9,139 bases of DNA, taken from the NCBI GenBank assembly GCA_014729015.1, contig WJKR01000055.1, forward strand, positions 1 to 9,139, written 5' to 3'. This document shows positions 1 to 5,457 of this stretch, one piece after another. Position 1 is the stretch's first letter. The number at the start of each line of letters is the position of its first letter. Source of the DNA: Candidatus Woesearchaeota archaeon (GTDB taxonomy: Archaea; Nanobdellota; Nanobdellia; Woesearchaeales; WJKR01). The notes under the pieces were generated by a model that was not told the origin of the DNA, searched no databases, and saw nothing but the letters and a program-made list of their open reading frames with translations. Position numbers and translations under genes: made by a program.

Positions 1-1049
1 ACCGCGTCGGTGCTGTTCGTGTCCGCGTAGACGGTGGTGTTGCCGATGGTGAGGTAGAGGGTGTTGTTCGTGGTGTTCGTGTGGTTGGCGAGGTAGTCGA
101 GCTCAACGGTCATTGACTGCAGCTCTCCGGGGACGTGGATGGCGTCGTAGAGGTTGATGATGCCTTCGATGCGGGGGAAGGCGTAGGTGGTCACGGCGTA
201 GCTCTTGTTCGTCTGGAAGTAGTCGGTCTCGTAGTCGACGCGGAGGTAGCCGCCGCCGACGAACGCGTCGTTGAGGTCGGGGAACGCGAGGGTGACATTG
301 TTGGTGCCGGTCATGAGGAGTCCTTTGCAGGCGGTGAGGTTCCATCGGCCCGCGGTGAAGTTGCCTTCTACGGGTGTGAGATTGTCGCAGTGGTCGCCGT
401 TGATGCGCACGGTGACGGTCCGCTCGAGGTCCGCTTCGAGCGCGATGCGTCGTATGCGTGACTCGTTGACGTCGTCGGGCAGCGGTTCGAGCTTGACGGT
501 GATGTTGCCTTGCCCGACGAAGCCGCCGAAGTAGGCGTATGCTGAGAACCGTTTGTCCTTGATGCTTCTGAGGTAGCCGTACGAGGAGGATCCGTGGAGC
601 GGCTTGCCTTCGTCGATGCCTGATATCATTCTTCTCGAGGCGATGATGCCGATGTTCATGTCGTGGAGCTGCTCGTACAGGACGTCTGACCGCATGCGTA
701 GCCGCGCGCCGAGTGACGGCGGGATGACATCGGCGAGAATGATGGCGGTGAGGTTCTGCGCCTTGGCGTCCTCTTCTCTCGCCCAGTACTCCGCTACTTG
801 TTCGAGGACGGTCCGGTCGAGGTCGGTGATGTTACCGTTCGCGACCTCTTGCTGGATGAAGGTGTGGTTGATCGCGCTGAGCGGGATGGTGTCGAGGGCG
901 ACGAGGAGGTCTTTGGAGAGGTAGTCGATGTGTTCAGTGGGGTGCTCTGTCGTGGTCATCTGGTAGATGAACAGGAATCCTCCGAGGATGAGCATCGCCG
1001 CGAACAGGGCGTCGGTGGCGAAGTAGATGGCGTTCTTGCCTAGTCCCAT
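1..1049 (-). CDS. Large pilin-like, sequon-rich membrane-anchored protein (fourth cassette gene, 3' end missing)
   Basis: The reading frame is open for 349 codons from ATG 1049 to the window edge, so the C-terminus is missing. The start overlaps the previous gene by 10 nt and is preceded by GGTGGTGGT, a plausible Shine-Dalgarno sequence. The N-terminus MGLGKNAIYFATDALFAAML is a short basic head followed by a hydrophobic segment to about residue 29, resembling an archaeal prepilin with an Asp inside the hydrophobic stretch (N-A-I-Y-F-A-T-D). Processing by the archaeal prepilin peptidase is inferred. The ectodomain is hydrophilic and mostly beta-like, with a Cys pair (HC...TAC, about residues 219 and 241) and about 15 N-x-S/T sequons, densest near the window edge. 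No enzymatic motif is visible. It is the largest protein and last visible gene of a four-gene pilin-like operon, so a tip or adhesin-like subunit is plausible but unproven. It could instead be a simple N-anchored surface glycoprotein. Confidence 0.8.
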   Translation of the reverse strand, partial: MGLGKNAIYFATDALFAAMLILGGFLFIYQMTTTEHPTEHIDYLSKDLLVALDTIPLSAINHTFIQQEVANGNITDLDRTVLEQVAEYWAREEDAKAQNLTAIILADVIPPSLGARLRMRSDVLYEQLHDMNIGIIASRRMISGIDEGKPLHGSSSYGYLRSIKDKRFSAYAYFGGFVGQGNITVKLEPLPDDVNESRIRRIALEADLERTVTVRINGDHCDNLTPVEGNFTAGRWNLTACKGLLMTGTNNVTLAFPDLNDAFVGGGYLRVDYETDYFQTNKSYAVTTYAFPRIEGIINLYDAIHVPGELQSMTVELDYLANHTNTTNNTLYLTIGNTTVYADTNSTDA

Positions 1050-1549
1050 ACGACCACCACCAGTCTGATGATTGAGTTGTTGTGCGTAACGAACCGGTCG
1101 ACGCGTACCAGGTTCTTGTCTGCCGCGAAGGAGGGGTCGCACGTGGCGTTGACGCTGACACCCGGGTCGCCGTGGCCGCACGCGGTGAGGTTGAGGACGC
1201 TCGTCCTGTTCATGAAGTACCAGTACGCGTGCTCCGGGTCGTTCAGTCGCTCCTTGATGTCGTCGTAGGTGTAGTTGTCCAGTTGTCCGAGCTTGGTGAG
1301 GTTGAGGGCGTCGTCAGTGAGCAGCCCGACCTTGATCGCGTTCGTCTCGTTCCAGCGCTCTGGGAATCCCGGTGACATGAGGGTGTCCGAGGTGGTGAGC
1401 GCTTGCCGTTTGGTCTGTTCGAACGTGCTGGGCTCGGTGATGGTCATGATCAGCCTCGTCGCAATGGTGAGCGCGACTACGATGATGAGCAGGCCGGCGA
1501 TGAAGTCCACTGTGGAGACTTGCGCTCTAGGTGATGATGACAGTCTCAT
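1040..1549 (-). CDS. Type IV pilin-like protein with shifted acidic residue (third cassette gene)
   Basis: The product is 169 aa. The N-terminus MRLSSSPRAQVSTVDFIAGL has the basic head, Ala-Gln cleavage-like site and hydrophobic helix (about residues 16-36) of an archaeal class III signal peptide. The acidic residue is Asp at mature position +6, not the usual Glu at +5. The ectodomain contains a SDTLMSPGFPERW segment (about residues 54-66), seven N-x-S/T sequons and a Cys pair (TACGHG and ATCDP) that could form a disulfide. The start overlaps the upstream pilin gene by 23 nt and is the only ATG that keeps the whole leader. AGGA lies 7 nt upstream of it, inside the preceding gene, so translational coupling is likely. 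The membrane/pilin assignment is firm. Whether it is a pilus subunit, a pseudopilin or a priming subunit cannot be told from sequence. Confidence 0.85.
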   Translation of the reverse strand: MRLSSSPRAQVSTVDFIAGLLIIVVALTIATRLIMTITEPSTFEQTKRQALTTSDTLMSPGFPERWNETNAIKVGLLTDDALNLTKLGQLDNYTYDDIKERLNDPEHAYWYFMNRTSVLNLTACGHGDPGVSVNATCDPSFAADKNLVRVDRFVTHNNSIIRLVVVVWD

Positions 1550-1907
1550 TTTCGTTCCTGAGGATGTTGATCCCTTTGGTCAGGGTGCCGTCGATGGGTG
1601 GGGTTGGTAGGGTAATGGTGATGCCTTCCCTGGCGAGCGTGATGCTGTCCTCGTCGTTGCTGATCGTGTACGACCCTCGTTTGAGGTTTTGGGGGACGTC
1701 CAGTGCGCGGTGGTAGCCTGGTCGCACATGGGCTGCGAGGACGAATTCTTCTTGGAGTGCGTAGGCGAGGTCTTCGAGCTCTTCGGCTCCTTGCGCGTCC
1801 ATGACATGCGTGGTCATGTTCACGGCGACGCCGACGAGTACGAGTACGAGGAGGATGGCGAGGATGGTGTACAGGACGAATTCGAGGGCTACTTGTGATT
1901 TGCTCAT
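1527..1907 (-). CDS. Class III signal peptide protein, small type IV pilin-like (second cassette gene)
   Basis: The product is 126 aa. MSKSQVALEFVLYTILAILL is a very short prepilin leader: three or four residues with Lys, cleavage expected before Gln5, Glu at mature +5, then a hydrophobic helix to about residue 29. This fits the archaeal class III consensus Q-x-S/A-x-E. The ectodomain begins with a helical stretch (LEDLAYALQEEFVLAAHV), followed by an R-P-G-Y-H-R segment and beta-strand-like sequence ending in NENETVIIT. Two sequons (NMT, NET) are visible. The ATG overlaps the upstream stop codon as ATGA, and GTGAT six bases upstream can serve as the ribosome binding site. By analogy with type IV filaments the hydrophobic helix would pack into a filament core and act as membrane anchor before assembly. 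The exact filament is unknown, and no assembly ATPase or prepilin peptidase gene is in the window. Confidence 0.87.
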   Translation of the reverse strand: MSKSQVALEFVLYTILAILLVLVLVGVAVNMTTHVMDAQGAEELEDLAYALQEEFVLAAHVRPGYHRALDVPQNLKRGSYTISNDEDSITLAREGITITLPTPPIDGTLTKGINILRNENETVIIT

Positions 1908-2350
1908 GAGACATCACTGATGTTCACGCCGGTGTCCGTGGCCTGGATGCTGACCTTGTGCTGCCCTTGGAAGGCGTCGATGGCGCCGCTCATGTTCAGT
2001 GGGAGGTCGGTGAAGAGTGAGTAGTACCTGGTGGAGCTGGTGGTAGTGTAGTTGATGAGGATTTCTTGTTGGTTGATGGTGACGGTGTTGACTTGCCCTG
2101 GCAGGTGGAGGAGGAGGTATTTCTGCGTGGGCGGTCCGAGGTAGTACACTTCTTCTGCGGCGTCCATGAGTTCCAGGCCCACTTTCTCGAGCTGCGCGGC
2201 GTTGATGTCGTCTCTGAGGCTGCCTGATTGCTGGTAGAAGATGAGGATCATGGGGATGAGGAGGACGAGAGAGACGCCTACGACTGCCAGGTATTCCATG
2301 CTGATCTGCGCCCGCGCTGAGGAGCGTCGCTCACCTCTCCCGCTCACCAT
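1904..2350 (-). CDS. Class III signal peptide protein, type IV pilin-like (first cassette gene)
   Basis: The product is 148 aa from ATG 2350. The leader is MVSGRGERRSSARA, rich in Arg, followed by QISMEYLAVVGVSLVLLIPM. Cleavage is expected between Ala14 and Gln15, which gives Glu at +5 and a hydrophobic helix to about residue 41. This is a textbook archaeal class III prepilin N-terminus. The ectodomain has an amphipathic helix, then an EVYYLGPPTQKYLLLHLPG segment and beta-strand-like sequence with three N-x-S/T sequons (NYT, NMS, NIS). The frame stays open upstream to a TTG at 2374, but that codon lies only 7 nt from the TATA box (2381-2388) and ahead of the predicted transcription start near 2358, so it cannot be the start. 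GGAG lies just upstream of ATG 2350. It heads the cassette. Its exact role (major or minor pilin) is unknown. Confidence 0.87.
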   Translation of the reverse strand: MVSGRGERRSSARAQISMEYLAVVGVSLVLLIPMILIFYQQSGSLRDDINAAQLEKVGLELMDAAEEVYYLGPPTQKYLLLHLPGQVNTVTINQQEILINYTTTSSTRYYSLFTDLPLNMSGAIDAFQGQHKVSIQATDTGVNISDVS

Positions 2351-2380
2351 GTCTCCTCGGTCGTTCTCAGACAAGGGGAG

Positions 2381-2388
2381 TATTTAAA
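2381..2388 (-). promoter_or_regulatory. TATA box of the pilin-like cassette
   Basis: On the minus strand this reads TTTAAATA, a near-ideal archaeal box A. Its 3' end is 31 nt from ATG 2350, which predicts a transcript start near 2358 and a leader of about 8 nt containing GGAG. It lies just after the oligo-T tract of the PAC2 gene, so the cassette probably has its own transcript. Confidence 0.7.
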
Positions 2389-2410
2389 GGTAGCGGTTGC
2401 GTCGCGTGCA

Positions 2411-2420
2411 GAAAAAAATT
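2411..2420 (-). terminator. Oligo-T terminator after the PAC2 gene
   Basis: On the minus strand AATTTTTTTC begins 3 nt past the PAC2 stop codon. Archaeal RNA polymerase commonly terminates at such T runs without a hairpin. The tract separates the translation operon from the pilin promoter 22 nt further on. Confidence 0.6.
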
Positions 2421-2422
2421 GT

Positions 2423-3208
2423 TTAGCCGATGTAGTTCGTGTCCTTGTATCGCTTGAGCCTGTTGATGCTCTCGAGCTTCGTGTGCTTTCCTTGGTCCCC
2501 GTCGTCTTCCTTGTCCAGGTCCGCTATTTCCTGGTCGAGGTCATCCAACGGGACGGCGATGCCCAGCGTCTCAGTGAGGAGCTCGAGGATGACGCGTGCG
2601 CCTTTGAGGCCGAGGTACATGGGGTGGCCGAGAGTCTCGGCGAGGAGGGTTATCGCTGGCAGCTTGACGCGTTGCGCGATGCCGAGGAGGAGTCCTGAAA
2701 CGCCGATGATCGGTCCGACCTTTCCGTAGACCTCCTTGCTCGCTCCTTTGCCGGTGAAGCGCGCGATGAAGTCCTTGTCATTGCCGGTGCAGTAGACTAT
2801 CGGCCGTTCCGGTTCTTCTTGGAGGCCGATGCCGCCGAGGGTGATGATCCGCTTGACGTCCCATTGCTGCGCGTGGTCGATGACGGCCTCGCAGAACTGG
2901 TACGAGGCGACTTCGTCTGATGGTTGGACATCGCCGGTCATGAAGAGGTAGTCTTGGCCGTTGATCGTCGTGTAGTGCACTTCGATGTTGGGGAGCGATA
3001 CTTGGTTGTCTTCGTTGACGAAGACGGAGTTGGGCAGCGATGGTGAGAAGAGGCTCGCGAGCTTCTTCGTCTTCGTCTGCTCGATGAGGTAGTCGACGAC
3101 CACTTTCCCGACGTTGCCGATGCCTGGCAGTCCTTCGATGAAGTAGGCGTCTTTCGGCTTCGCATGGCGGTGGATGGTGACCTCCCATGCTCGGGGTGCG
3201 TGGTTCAT
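2423..3208 (-). CDS. PAC2-family protein, archaeal proteasome assembly chaperone-like (COG2047 type)
   Basis: The product is 261 aa. The family signature is clear: FIEGLPGIGNVGKVVVDYLI at about residues 23-42, TGDVQPSD at 91-98, a GGIGLQ segment at 125-130, the Gly-rich GPIIGVSGLLLGIA stretch at 165-178 and ETLGHP at 191-196. The fold is that of the PAC1/PAC2 proteasome chaperones, and archaeal relatives include the Pba proteins. Only the family assignment is secure; cellular role and partners are inferred. The C-terminal tail after about residue 225 is acidic then basic and ends Tyr-Ile-Gly. This resembles a proteasome-docking HbYX tail, but with Tyr antepenultimate rather than penultimate. 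ATG 3208 overlaps the Nop10 stop as ATGA and has no Shine-Dalgarno sequence, so translation probably depends on coupling. It is the last gene of the S27e-aIF2 alpha-Nop10 run. Confidence 0.9.
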   Translation of the reverse strand: MNHAPRAWEVTIHRHAKPKDAYFIEGLPGIGNVGKVVVDYLIEQTKTKKLASLFSPSLPNSVFVNEDNQVSLPNIEVHYTTINGQDYLFMTGDVQPSDEVASYQFCEAVIDHAQQWDVKRIITLGGIGLQEEPERPIVYCTGNDKDFIARFTGKGASKEVYGKVGPIIGVSGLLLGIAQRVKLPAITLLAETLGHPMYLGLKGARVILELLTETLGIAVPLDDLDQEIADLDKEDDGDQGKHTKLESINRLKRYKDTNYIG

Positions 3209-3369
3209 GGTGCTCGTTGAGTTTTTTTTGCTGCTCGCCGGTAGGCGCCGTAGCGGTCTTCAGGACTGTACTTCGCGGGTTTCGGCGTGGCGCGGCGCGC
3301 ACCGCACGAGCAGCGCTCGGCCAAGCCGTACCGGGAGCATTGCGGGCATTTGAGGATGCGGGCTGCCAC
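3205..3369 (-). CDS. nop10: Nop10, H/ACA ribonucleoprotein subunit
   Basis: This is a 54-codon gene starting with GTG. It belongs to the archaeal H/ACA RNP (with Cbf5, Gar1 and L7Ae), which carries out RNA-guided pseudouridylation and rRNA processing. The zinc-binding N-terminus reads ILKCPQC...RCSCG (Cys 8, 11, 20, 22), followed by the Nop10 signature TPKPAKYSPEDRYGAYRR (about residues 28-45), which binds the Cbf5 catalytic domain. A TAG two codons upstream excludes a longer start. GTG 3369 sits 7 nt after the aIF2 alpha stop, with GGAG about 10 nt ahead inside that gene. The second Cys pair is C-x-C instead of the usual C-x-x-C, one residue short. Its stop overlaps the PAC2 start. The C-terminus is encoded across a run of eight A on the coding strand. 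Confidence 0.93.
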   Translation of the reverse strand: MAARILKCPQCSRYGLAERCSCGARRATPKPAKYSPEDRYGAYRRAAKKTQRAP

Positions 3370-3376
3370 GGCCTAC

Positions 3377-4153
3377 TCACTCCTTCTTGGCGAAGGAGAA
3401 GGTCGCTCCTTGCCGTTCTGCTTGCGGCTTCGCTTCTCCTATCGCTGCTGTGAGCGTCTTCTCCGCTGCTTTGAAGTCGTGCGCGGTGATGATGACGCGC
3501 CAGGTCCCGGCGCCGAGGTATCGCGTCATGATGTTCTTGCTCGTCTCGGCGAAGGCGGTGAGCGCCGCTTTGATGACGTCCAGGCCGTTCATGGCGTAGC
3601 TCGTGATCGTGAGGTCCCCTTCGATGGTGACTTCTTTGGGCTTGATGCGCTCGACGACGAGCGCTTGGAGGGGTGCCGCGTAGTCTTTGCTGAGGCCTTG
3701 TTTTTCGAGCGAGGCGTCGTTCTCGACGACGTCGGTGAAGGCGTAGTTGAGCATGCCGTATTCTGGCAAGAGCGCTTTCGCGACGGCCGCGTACACCTGC
3801 TTCGAGTCTTGCTTGAGCTGCTTGGCGAGGGTGTCGATGATCTTCTCCGCTTTCTGCTCGGCTTTCCGTTCCTCGACTTTCATGCGTCGCTGCGCCTCGT
3901 TCACCCGGCGCAGGGAGACGTCGATGTGCCCTCTTTGCTGGTTGACGCTGAGCACTTTACACACGACGACCTTTCCTTCCTTGACGTAGTCCCTGAGGTT
4001 CCTGATCCTGCCGGGGCTGACTTCTGAGATGTGGATCAGGCCGCTCTTGCCGTAGTCGTCGAGCTTGACGAAGACCGAGTTGTAGTGCACGCTCGTGACT
4101 GTGCACATGACGAGTTCGTCTTCTTCCGGGTAGCCTTGCTTGTGGTAGTACAT
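3377..4153 (-). CDS. eif2a: Translation initiation factor aIF2 subunit alpha
   Basis: The product is 258 aa, the usual length for archaeal aIF2 alpha. It is one of three subunits of the factor that delivers methionylated initiator tRNA to the small ribosomal subunit. An S1-type OB domain spans about residues 10-83 (ELVMCTVTSVHYNSVFVKL, SGLIHISEVSPGRIRNL). A helical domain follows at about 84-170 with a charged start (EAQRRMKVEERKAEQKAEK). The C-terminal alpha/beta domain (about 173-258) binds the gamma subunit and carries the GTWRVIITAHDFKAAEKTL segment. Ser46 in SEVSPGRIR lies at the position of the eukaryotic regulatory Ser51, from alignment of the flanking motif by eye. The start is 4 nt after the S27e stop with no clear Shine-Dalgarno sequence. 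The order S27e, aIF2 alpha, Nop10 is common in archaea. Confidence 0.96.
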   Translation of the reverse strand: MYYHKQGYPEEDELVMCTVTSVHYNSVFVKLDDYGKSGLIHISEVSPGRIRNLRDYVKEGKVVVCKVLSVNQQRGHIDVSLRRVNEAQRRMKVEERKAEQKAEKIIDTLAKQLKQDSKQVYAAVAKALLPEYGMLNYAFTDVVENDASLEKQGLSKDYAAPLQALVVERIKPKEVTIEGDLTITSYAMNGLDVIKAALTAFAETSKNIMTRYLGAGTWRVIITAHDFKAAEKTLTAAIGEAKPQAERQGATFSFAKKE

Positions 4154-4157
4154 TTTC

Positions 4158-4343
4158 TTATTCGAGCACTTCGAGGATGCGCGCTTTGAACTGGGTCTTG
4201 CCGCCGGTGGGTCCGCCGAGTGACTTGCCGCAGACCAAGCATTTGACGTCGTTGCTGACCTTGCCGAACACGATCTGCTCGTTCTTGCACTTGTTGCAGC
4301 GTACCTTGATGAATTTGGAGGCCGGTTCTTTCACGATTGCCAT
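4158..4343 (-). CDS. rps27e: Ribosomal protein S27e (small subunit)
   Basis: The product is 61 aa, typical for archaeal S27e. A four-Cys zinc ribbon is visible as VRCNKC (Cys 16 and 19) and VKCLVCG (Cys 35 and 38), followed by the family's SLGGPTGGK loop and a short C-terminal strand, RILEVLE. The frame extends upstream to a TTG at 4385, but the extra 14 residues are unlike the family. The TATA box at 4391-4400 predicts a transcript start near 4370, so ATG 4343 is the start. Upstream of it, GAGGCGTGAT is a plausible but imperfect Shine-Dalgarno element, giving a leader of roughly 25 nt. It heads the aIF2 alpha, Nop10 and PAC2 run. Confidence 0.95.
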   Translation of the reverse strand: MAIVKEPASKFIKVRCNKCKNEQIVFGKVSNDVKCLVCGKSLGGPTGGKTQFKARILEVLE

Positions 4344-4390
4344 AGTATCACGCCTCTGATGAGTTGTATGAGAGGTGTGGAACAAGGGGG

Positions 4391-4400
4391 TGTTTAAAAA
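4391..4400 (-). promoter_or_regulatory. TATA box upstream of S27e
   Basis: The minus strand reads TTTTTAAACA, preceded by GACAAACC, which fits a purine-rich BRE. It lies between the L44e stop and S27e, with its 3' end 48 nt from ATG 4343. S27e and the genes after it can therefore be transcribed independently of L44e, although read-through from L44e is not excluded. Confidence 0.6.
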
Positions 4401-4416
4401 GGTTTGTCTCAGAACT

Positions 4417-4728
4417 TCAGACGAGCTCGACTTTTTTTGCTCGGGTGCCCGTCGCTTGCGTGGAGACTTTCTTGCACTTGGTGCACTCGTAGCGGAGGTC
4501 GGTCTTCTTGGAGAGTTTCTTGCCGCTCATCTTGGGCTTGGTCGGCTTGGAGTAGCGTCCGAGGTTGCCCGCTCCTCGTCTGAGTCCTCGCGCCTTGACC
4601 CTGGCGGTGCCTCCCCTGCTGAGGGGGTGGGTGGCGCTCCTGCCTTTCCGTTTCGCGGTGGCGACCTTGTGCTCGGTGTGCTTACCGCATTTCGGGCAGT
4701 GCCGCTTGATGGTTTTCGGCAATTTCAT
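4417..4728 (-). CDS. rpl44e: Ribosomal protein L44e (large subunit)
   Basis: The product is 103 aa, strongly basic and slightly longer than the usual archaeal L44e of about 92-95 aa. The first zinc-binding pair is HCPKCGKHTEHKV (Cys 11 and 14) and the second is YECTKCKK (Cys 82 and 85). The intervening GAGNLGRYSKP segment (about residues 52-62) is the conserved loop that reaches toward the ribosomal E site in this family. No Shine-Dalgarno sequence precedes ATG 4728. The TATA box ends 24 nt upstream, so the mRNA is predicted to be leaderless or nearly so. It follows the GINS gene after a 40-nt gap and precedes S27e, a frequent archaeal order. Confidence 0.95.
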   Translation of the reverse strand: MKLPKTIKRHCPKCGKHTEHKVATAKRKGRSATHPLSRGGTARVKARGLRRGAGNLGRYSKPTKPKMSGKKLSKKTDLRYECTKCKKVSTQATGTRAKKVELV

Positions 4729-4751
4729 GGTGGTGCAGGAACGACAGGGCC

Positions 4752-4759
4752 TTTAAAAA
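4752..4759 (-). promoter_or_regulatory. TATA box of L44e
   Basis: The minus strand reads TTTTTAAA, preceded by GAGAAACG, a good BRE-like element. Its 3' end is 24 nt from ATG 4728, which predicts transcription starting within 1-2 nt of the start codon. The box lies just past the GINS stop codon. Confidence 0.7.
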
Positions 4760-4768
4760 CGTTTCTCT

Positions 4769-5368
4769 TCATCGCTCTTCTGCCCGTCCTTTCTTGATCA
4801 GGACGCGCGCGATCTTCTCCGGCAGGGTTGCTTGTTCTCCTGCTTTGAAGGGGCCGAATACGTGCTCGTCGGCACCTGCGAAGCGCGGAACCGCCTTGGT
4901 GAACGTGACGGCGACCTCTTCTGCCGACGTGCTTGCCGGTTCCTGGGCCGGGGGTGGCTGTTTGGGCGGCGGCGCGTCGGTGCTGGTGAGGACAGTGTCG
5001 AGTATCTCCTTGCGGTGCTGGCTGAACGTGGCGATGAGGTCGTCGAACAAGCGTTGTTCCTCTTTGAGCAGGGCGTTCTTGTCCGTGACCTCGGCGCCGA
5101 TCCTGACCGTGTTCAGCGCGAGGAGGACGAGCTTCTTCTCCCGGCGGTCGTAGAGCTCTTTGAGTATCTTCTTGATGTTCTGGAATTGTATGCGCGCCTT
5201 CTCCATGGCTGCGGTGTGCGTGTCTTGCAGCGTGAGCGATCGCTTCTCATGGAGGTAGGCGAGGACGTCCTGATAAAAGGTCTGGTCGAGCGGTTGGAGC
5301 TCTTCGCGGTTGCGCTCCCGTCTGAGGAGGTCGAAGAGCGTCTCGTAGGTAATCTTGATGTCCGTCAT
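4769..5368 (-). CDS. gins51: Archaeal GINS complex subunit (Gins51/GINS15 type)
   Basis: The product is 199 aa from ATG 5368. GINS joins the MCM helicase and the GAN/Cdc45-like nuclease at the archaeal replication fork. Residues 1 to about 125 form the helical A domain (for example YETLFDLLRRERNREELQPL near the N-terminus and an IRIGAEV-like VRIGAEV segment at about 88-94). A Pro/Ala linker follows at about 128-148 (DAPPPKQPPPAQEP). The small beta-rich B domain covers about 151-199 with the recognisable VPRFAGADEHVFGPFKAGEQ and LPEKIARVLIKKGRAEE. The A-then-B order marks the Gins51 type rather than Gins23. A longer frame starts at ATG 5395, but that codon overlaps the TATA box and so cannot be used. 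Adjacency to L44e is common in archaea. Confidence 0.88.
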   Translation of the reverse strand: MTDIKITYETLFDLLRRERNREELQPLDQTFYQDVLAYLHEKRSLTLQDTHTAAMEKARIQFQNIKKILKELYDRREKKLVLLALNTVRIGAEVTDKNALLKEEQRLFDDLIATFSQHRKEILDTVLTSTDAPPPKQPPPAQEPASTSAEEVAVTFTKAVPRFAGADEHVFGPFKAGEQATLPEKIARVLIKKGRAEER

Positions 5369-5394
5369 GGTTTTGTAGTGGGTGACACACAGCA

Positions 5395-5403
5395 TTATTT
5401 AAA
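5395..5403 (-). promoter_or_regulatory. TATA box of GINS (possibly bidirectional)
   Basis: The minus strand reads TTTAAATAA, and its 3' end is 27 nt from ATG 5368, predicting a leader of only a few nt. The core is palindromic, and on the plus strand it reads TATTTAAAAG. It might therefore also drive the divergent radical SAM gene from its alternative start at 5434. Confidence 0.65.
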
Positions 5404-5424
5404 AGTTGTTGGCGGCGAGGCATG

Positions 5425-5432
5425 CATTTAAG
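5425..5432 (+). promoter_or_regulatory. TATA box of the radical SAM gene
   Basis: The plus strand reads CATTTAAG. Its 3' end is 26 nt upstream of ATG 5458, the leaderless spacing seen for the neighbouring genes. It directly follows and partly overlaps the 10-mer GAGGCATGCA (5417-5426), which also occurs at the promoter of the convergent gene. Confidence 0.5.
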
Positions 5433-5457
5433 AATGAGCGCTGGTTTTTCGTCTTGC

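Noticed and set aside
135..461. Plus-strand frame of 108 codons opposite the large pilin-like gene
   Set aside because: It lies within the coding frame of the minus-strand pilin-like gene, which is open from 1049 to the window edge with a clear N-terminal signal. The plus-strand product has no recognisable features.
2351..2374. TTG start at 2374 for the first pilin gene
   Set aside because: It lies 7 nt from the TATA box and upstream of the predicted transcription start. ATG 2350 still gives a complete class III leader.
3222..3229. Run of eight A on the Nop10 coding strand as a frameshift or terminator site
   Set aside because: The run is AAA-AAA Lys codons in a normal Nop10 tail, and the T run is on the wrong strand for termination. 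Polymerase slippage is possible but nothing supports it.
3287..4027. A 246-codon open frame on the plus strand opposite aIF2 alpha
   Set aside because: It is a GC-driven shadow of a clearly recognised gene. Its translation has no recognisable motif or promoter and is full of Arg, Val, Glu and Leu runs.
4344..4385. TTG start at 4385 for S27e
   Set aside because: The 14 extra residues are unlike any S27e N-terminus, and the codon lies next to the TATA box.
5369..5395. ATG 5395 as the GINS start
   Set aside because: It overlaps the TATA box that must lie outside the transcript. ATG 5368 gives a normal GINS N-terminus.
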